A DNA stretch of 64,000 bases. Origin: Chaunax sp. Z400. Lineage: Eukaryota; Chordata; Actinopteri; Lophiiformes; Chaunacidae. The position numbers and the translations under genes were made by a program. The notes under the pieces are model-generated. The model was not told where the DNA came from, did no database searches, and saw only the letters and a program-made list of their open reading frames with translations. The DNA is taken from assembly GCA_037577475.1 (NCBI GenBank), contig CM075186.1, positions 7,253,501 through 7,317,500 on the forward strand. Reading direction: 5' to 3'. Shown in pieces: positions 57,160 to 64,000 of this stretch (positions within the stretch are counted from its first letter, which is position 1; every line of letters starts with the position of its first letter).

Positions 57160-60100
57160 CTGCAGAAGGAGAAAGAGAAGAGAGAAAGGAAGGGAGGCAA
57201 GAAAAAAAAAAACGGAGTTGATTATTCCTCAAACTTTTTCTAACATGATCATTTTTAACCTTCAACATTCACATGACCACAGGTCTTCTGTACATTTTTC
57301 GTTTTATTCTTGTAATATATATATAATCTAAATTATAAGTAGCATATTTACAGTTTTGTATCGACGGTTACTTCCATACTAAATTTCTGTATTATTCTTT
57401 ATTTAATAGAAAGCCTTGAATGCATCATACACAAGTGATGATATATTTCAGATATTTGAGAAGGCCTACAATGCATTTGCCTGGTCCAAGAACGTCACAC
57501 AGGGTTGGTTAGTTAGTTATTCATAGGACTGGTTGTTACAATCCCTAATGTGCCGCACATGACCAGTGCGTACACCTGGCTGGGTTGGGTGTGGTGGTGG
57601 GGGTTGGGATGTGTGGCGTGGGGATGATCGGGTGAGGGCACTGCCAAATTTAGCTGCATGGCCCGGAGAAGAAGTCATCAGGAGGCCACCAACCTTCACT
57701 GAGTGTTTCGACCTCAAAACCTCAAGACTCTCTAGTTGGCAGGTCAGCATCTTTATTGAAGTGTTGCACAGCTTTTATGCAACTTCCTGAAATTTCAGCA
57801 AAAAATATGGATGTGACAAGATTATATCTGGACATCGTGTACAGTAGACATGACAGTTTCTAGTGTACAAGAAGAATCAGGCAGAGCAACATTCAGGTGT
57901 ATATGAATATTTTTTCCAAATATATCTATCAGCAGGCCAGATTACCATGAGAGATAGGATGTGGCTCAGGAGGTAGAGAGGTTGCTTACAGTCCGAAAGG
58001 TTGGTGGTTTGATCCCCAGCCCCTTCAAGTCTACATGAGGATACTGAACCCCAATTTGCTCCCCGGGTGCCGTAATGTAATGGCAGCCCAATGCCACATT
58101 TTTAATCAAATAGAGAAAACTCCAGGGATGTTGGATTTAAGTGCCCTGATGCTCGGTCCTGACCCCAGGGTTAAGACAATATGGCGTCATGTCTCCTGCA
58201 ATGATGCTGAACACGCTGACAGAATAAGCAGCAGAGACAATTATTCCAAAGTATTTAATGACAGAGTGAAGCGTTGCAGTCCTACTGTAGAAGAAGCTCA
58301 ACTTCATTTGACCCTCTGAATGTTTTTATATTCTTTTTGTTTAATGATTTTATGGGAAACTGGTCATCCACAGCTTCTGTTACACAAATCAAGTCCTGTT
58401 TAACTATTCTTTTTGTGAGAGTTGAAGTATTTGAGGTATGGCACAATAGCAGACCATAAAAGATTGAGCTTCTGCTTTTACATGGGACTCTATGAGTAAA
58501 CAGTTTTTCCATGTTTAAGCAGATAAAAAAACATCTGCAAAACCTCTTATTGTGAAAAACTAAAACATATTTTATTTTCCAGCTGTTAAAGTTTTATTCA
58601 AAATTCCTTGCCCATAAAAAGTCCCAATTATTTTCAGAGATTCCAGACATATAATATAATTTGGTGTAAAAGAAAATCAGGATTCAGGAACTTAAATTGA
58701 TCATCTGTGTTTGATGATTGGCACTGATTTATGATTAAAGGTTTTAATGTTTGTTGCCACTCCCAGAGGATGAAACCTAAACATTCTGGTAACCTTCCTG
58801 TCTTTCTTCTGGCACCAACACCCACATAAGTTTTCCACTAGTTTGGAAAAATATTATTTACTTTTTTACTTAGTGATCAGTTAGCTACTGTATTTCCTGA
58901 TCACATTTCTGCTCCCCAATTTATAAATGATGATCACGGACTTAGATTTTCTTCTTGCAGACATGAGTAGTTCTTGGCTCGTTTCCATGGCATCCAAAAG
59001 GTCAGAGATCACACAGCAGAACCCGTTGACACCCAAGGATTGGGTGCTTCAGCTGGATAGACCTTGGCTGCTTTCCTGTCGACATCTAGTCCTCCTCTGA
59101 CCAGAGCCGAAACCTCAGGCCATATGATAACAGACTTCCCTGCCAAATGTCTCAGTGTTTGCTGTGCCTCTGTGTCCCATATACAGCCAGTCGAACCAAA
59201 CATCCAGAGACGAGTCAGTTTGACTTCTGCGTTTAAGTAATTTCTGCCTGGTTTCTTTCTGTGTCACCCAGTGAAATTCATAGGTTTATTAATTATTCTA
59301 CCAGCTATGTGCTAGTATCTCAAAACCAGGTTTTGACCTCACTAGTTGACCTTTTTGAATGTATCCTACTCTTTAACTTATAGATAGATTGCATTTATCA
59401 GGGCGCAGGGTTCGCTCGCCTTGTCAGCAGAATACAGGGTCTTATTTTAGCCAAGAAAATATATGATGTAAAAGGTTATAATGGTTGTCTCTCATGCAGA
59501 TGACCCAAGTTTGATTCTTGTGGTTGTGTTTTTTTTGTTATTTTTGTATAATTTAATGAATTTTTGCTAATTTTAATTTAATGGGTTCAAGGTTAGACCT
59601 AGTGTTAGGGCTGCCACAATGTAAAATGTATATTCCATAATTTAACTGTCATAATCTGCAAACTGCACATGTGCAAACATGGCTGACCCATAATAGAAGA
59701 TAATGAGTCATTTAACCTATGATAGCGCTGTGATGTAATGAATAGCATGCTGGGCTAATTAGCACCTACTTACAGTAGCGGTAAACACAGGTTTGAACCC
59801 ATATAGCACTATTTTTATTTTAACTTGTTTACAGCTGTCAACTAACTGCATCAGCTACCTATAAAATTTATAAAATTTATATCTGAAATGTAACAATATA
59901 TTGAGTAATCTGTATAATTTCACACCATTTGAAACTAAAAGAATATATACTATACTATGGTAACATGGCTAACATGTTAGCATGGAAAATACTGTCAAAG
60001 GCTATGTTAATCTATAATAACAAGAGGATTGCTGGTCATAGCTGATGATAATCCGAGAGTTAAAGTTCACCTTAGTTATCATTTCATGATCATTTCAACA

Positions 60101-63100
60101 TATTATTCTTAGAAAGTCATATAAAGCAGGAGTTGATTTTTTTCCCCTGTCTGAATTAAGTGGGTTTGGAATCAAAGTCTTTTCCTCTCTTTGTATTGCT
60201 GCCAGTTTTTCCCTGTCGGTTTGGGAATAATTTGACAACTGCACTTTATGAAAACAGCTCATTTTTCAAAGCCGACTGTACTGCAGAGTTGCAGTAAATG
60301 CACAGTGGTATGGTTTGATAATGGCTCTCAGTTGGATCGGAAATCATTTTCATCCAAAGCCTCACATGATTTAACGATAAGATGATTTTTTTTTTTTCCA
60401 AGATTGAAATCTCTGAGCACTACTCACAACATTTAAGGTGTGACTGATCTCAATCCCATGTGGATAACATCATGTCTCAAGGTTTAAGGACAAGTGGATC
60501 TCAATATCAACACTAGATTAATAGACAGGGGTCGTGCACCTCTGGGATTCAGCCTTAAAGTCTTGGTTTAGTGAAGCATAGAATTATCAAATATGCACTG
60601 GAAAGATCTTAAAAAGAGTGACTGAATGCTTCTGCAAGCAATGTTTCCAACTTATGTCAGAGTTATCTATATCAGCGAGATGTTAAGGCACTGATAATAT
60701 TGAATCGTTTTTGCTTTAATATAGTTATATAGCCTACCATGTTTGTTTATTGACGTTTAAGGTCCAGAGCTGTGCCTATTACCATTACGGTCACGGTTCG
60801 TCATGTAAAACGCAACTGTGACCATACAGTAGCCTGTATGGATAGGTGTATTAATTAAATTGGACATGTATCTGTTCCACCTGAGAAGGACAACAGAAAA
60901 CTAATTGAAATGGCTCAGTTTAAATGACTACCCATGTCCCTCCACAGTGGACCTTCATGACTATGAGTAGTTCTATATTGGTAATCATTTCCTCTCTAAT
61001 CCAAGACTGATCATTTTAGCTTTACCCACCAGAGATTTCTCATCAGGTGTAAATCCCTCTTTTTTTATATCCAGGTATTACAAATCTAATTTATTACTCC
61101 CCTCACCCGCTTGACTGGTCTGTAATGTATAACATCAGGAAAACCCAGGTTGTCAAAGTGCTTGAACAAATGAAAAATGCCACGTGACTTTAAGGTGAGT
61201 TGGTCTGGGGATTCAGAACAAGCTTCATACTGCAGGTACTTGGAGGAGCCTGAGTTTGGTTTTTCATCATAAGCCCAAAGAATTGCCATGTGACCACAGT
61301 CTGGCTCACCCTAGGAGGCTGATTAGGACCAAGCCTATGTGCACTATGGTGATAAAAGTTGGTGGGAGCAGCCTTGGCCTGAAAGTATTGGAATTCATGT
61401 TTAAAGTTTGGCTTTCCGTCAAAGCGAACTATTTATCCAGAGTAGTTTGGAGCCATGGGCCGGTCTGGCATTGATTAAGATAAGAGTTTGTTGATGTCTG
61501 TGGTTCTTGTGGAACGGCTCCACTCATTGAGCTAAAACAAGAAAGAGACAGTCTAATTTTCAGTGTCTCTGTTGGAAAATTAGGGTGAATTTGAGCCACA
61601 GTGTCTGACGTTTCCTCGGCCTCTCAGTAGTTTTCCTGAACCAGATGATGAATGGCATAGGTGAAGAAGCTACAAGGCAAAACATGACTGAATTCTTCCC
61701 CAAAGACAGCATCTTGAATTCCGAAGTAAATGAGGCGGACGGTTTTATGGAGGCATTTCTTAGAGGTTGGGAAGATGAGTACACTTTAAGCACATTCAGA
61801 GATGCCAAGAGAGGCAGAAGCATGTCCCCGATCCCTTGATCAAGAGCCAAGGGGCAGGAGCCAGATTAACAGATCCCCCTCACATACGCCATCTGTCATG
61901 TAAATTTGTTCCAACCCCAACCTGACGTCACCAAGTCACATTACCATTAACTCAGTCAGATTCAGACACCGTAAATGCTTTAAACACCATAAAAAAACAT
62001 TTCATCCTTCATTCAGGTAATTCAACATAACTATCTACAAATCATAAGTAGAAACCAGAATTATGTTCTGCACTATAATCACTACTTGATCTCCATAGAA
62101 ATTAACTAGAAGGATTTCCAGGATGAAAGGAACCTGAAAACTTAAAGTATGATTTGAAAATGCTCAGCAGTGTTCAGCCTTACTATCAGTAAAACACAGA
62201 TAATTTCTTAGTGCTTGAAACCATTTCAATTTACAACAAACATTCCACAGTAAGCAGTAATTCATTTCATCCCTGATGCTTGTGTCAAGGCTTTACTTAC
62301 ATCAGTTTTTTAAAAAGACCATGAAACGGTTCTAATGAATTGGTTGCAGAAAGAAACCATAGAAAAACAGTGGCACTTTTTTTCAGTTATAGAGCTTTAC
62401 CTCGCTGCATAAAGCACAAATCTATTCCACTTTAAACAACACATGCACGCTTTAAGAGCTGCATGAGTTAAAGGTGATCTCATATGTCTTGTGTTTGTCT
62501 GATCAATAGTCCCAAAGCATGGAAATATTATTATAACAATGACAGAATGCACGGTAAATCCTAATATTCATTGACTAATTTCAAAATAGCTGTCTAATAA
62601 TCCATCATCTCTCCACTCAGTAACATGACTCTGCATCATGACTTTCCACAGTCACACAAAGCTGGTTGAAGCATGTTAACGAGAGGAAAAAGAACCAGTT
62701 CAACAAATAATCCTGGTCACTGAATGTGGTCGTGATTCATGTTCCTCACATGAGAGCCTGAAAACAAAAGCTGGAGAGCAAGAAACCACCAAATCTGAAA
62801 GCTTTCCACTCAGCAGAGCCAAAGCTAAGCACAGTGCCTGCCTGGTGAGCCCCGAGGCTCCAGAAATCACACTGCCAGGATGAAGAGGATTGGTGAGTTT
62901 CGGGTTCAGGGTGGATTTTATCAGATGGAGAAAACAGATGGACGATCTCAGAGGAAGAAAGGAGACAGAACTGATGGAGGTGAAAATAATGAAAGGATTG
63001 TAATTGTTTCAAACAGAGCTACGAGCCTTCTTCCTGTTGGTTTGTTTGGACACTGTTGAGGATGGAGAGGTCATGTGACAAGGTGACACCAATGAAGAGT

Positions 63101-64000
63101 CAGCTATTCTCATCAGCCTGTCACATCTATCCAATAGCACAGGACCGCCTTCACTGTCAGCCTATCAGCTTGCAGCTGTGCTTTTATATATGACTCTCTC
63201 ATCCCTCCAGTTCATTCATGCTGCTGTTTTGCGCACCCTCCACCTCCCTATCACCACCCAATCTTCAAATATTCACCAACTTCATCATTCATCTGGTTCA
63301 CCAGGGTAATCAGCCACCACCACCAGTGTCTGGACTCCAAGGGGGGATGTATATCTTGCTGTTGCTCAGGACAGATGCCCTTCGATCTCAATCTCCCTGA
63401 AGAATCTAAGCACCAAAGACTTCAAATCAGCCATACTAATGCACTGATCTGGTGTGAATCAATATTGAATCGAAACTGTTTATCTCCTGATCATGCATTG
63501 TGACAATCAGCCATAACACCTGCCAGGTGATTCTACACATTGATATATTGTATATCACTATAACAATCTCGTTACTGGAGGCAGTTCCTCTGGTTTTATC
63601 AGTCACCTGAATCCCTCACTCAAACACCTGAAGGCAGCGCATTAGTCAGATTAAAAGCAGAGCTCAATTCACAATCCTGAAATCCTGTCAGCTAATCAAG
63701 ACTCCCAGCGTCAGCTATTGATATTTATCCCCAGACAAGTGAACCCTCCATCTCTGTGTGGAGGGCAGACTGAAAAACAACAAGGTCCCATAAACAGAAA
63801 AGTACTTTTTATAGGCAAGCTTTAATCTAGCTGTTCTCCCTGACATTCCCCAAAAGCTGTGACCTCCCGTGTTGTCAGCTTTGCTGTTTACTATAAGTCG
63901 TTATGAGTCAGAGCATCTGCTAAATGACTGAAACTCCACCCAAATGAGGCTTTTAATGTCTCCTTTACAACTGACATGCAGCTTTTTGAGTGTGTTAATG
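57160..64000. other. Region upstream of hyal4-like gene, no gene recognised
   Basis: About 6.8 kb. It may contain 5' UTR exons and the promoter of the hyal4-like gene just beyond 57160, but neither can be placed. One SINE-like copy lies at 57957. The ORFs seen (for example 59009-59203, 61645-61839, 61560-61850) are short and match nothing I recognise. The remainder is AT-rich DNA without visible structure. Confidence 0.65.
57957..58100 (+). repeat. tRNA-derived SINE-like copy
   Basis: Head GGATGTGGCTCAGGAGGTAG, B-box-like GGTGGTTTGATCCCCAGCCC and body ACTGAACCCCAATTTGCTCC follow the layout of a fish tRNA-derived SINE. It is better preserved than the copy at 19261. It is not a functional tRNA: there is no cloverleaf 3' acceptor stem. 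Confidence 0.7.

Noticed and set aside
57957..58100. Possible tRNA gene
   Set aside because: A and B box-like motifs are present, but the downstream body is SINE-like and no acceptor stem forms.
59009..59203. Minus-strand ORF possibly from a retroelement
   Set aside because: It reads like coding sequence in places, but it is only 64 codons and I cannot match it to a reverse transcriptase, gag or transposase.

Overview
The window is vertebrate nuclear DNA and almost certainly comes from a teleost fish. Genes are split by GT-AG introns, most intergenic space is AT-rich, long (TG)n/(CA)n/(AT)n microsatellites occur, and several interspersed-repeat families common in fish genomes are present. 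Percomorph affinity is my inference from the repeat content. No bacterial, viral, CRISPR or operon-like content was found.

Layout. (1) Bases 1-2510, + strand: a chain of phase-compatible, protein-like exons that I cannot assign to a family. It is probably the 3' end of an upstream gene, closed by a stop at 2047-2049 and an AATAAA at 2509. A splice in frame into pot1 is also possible. (2) 2946-25341, + strand: complete coding region of pot1, the shelterin single-stranded telomeric DNA-binding subunit. It has 14 coding exons and 639 codons, interrupted by one 12.7-kb intron. (3) 27647-32984, + strand: gpr37, a two-exon class A orphan GPCR of 592 residues. (4) 33.0-42.7 kb: gene-free, with transposon remnants including an 80-bp hAT-type miniature element with intact 8-bp target duplications. 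(5) 42709-44741, - strand: a PH-20/SPAM1-like hyaluronidase (3 coding exons, 483 aa). (6) 44.8-53.8 kb: gene-free, repeats only. (7) 53814-57126, - strand: a HYAL4-like hyaluronidase (3 coding exons, 521 aa). (8) 57.2-64 kb: no gene recognised; one tRNA-derived SINE-like copy.

The order and relative orientation pot1 > gpr37 > / < spam1-like < hyal4-like match the human 7q31 block POT1-GPR37-(TMEM229A)-SPAM1-HYAL4 as I know it, so this is an ancient conserved linkage. The genes are not functionally coupled: one protects telomeres, one is a neural/glial receptor and two are secreted or membrane-anchored glycosidases. All exon boundaries come from reading frame, splice dinucleotides and remembered family sequence; none is backed by transcript data. 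I found no previously undescribed biological system. The points most worth a second look are the unidentified exon chain before pot1, the (TG)48 tract that replaces the polypyrimidine tract at the last pot1 acceptor, and several small structured repeats.
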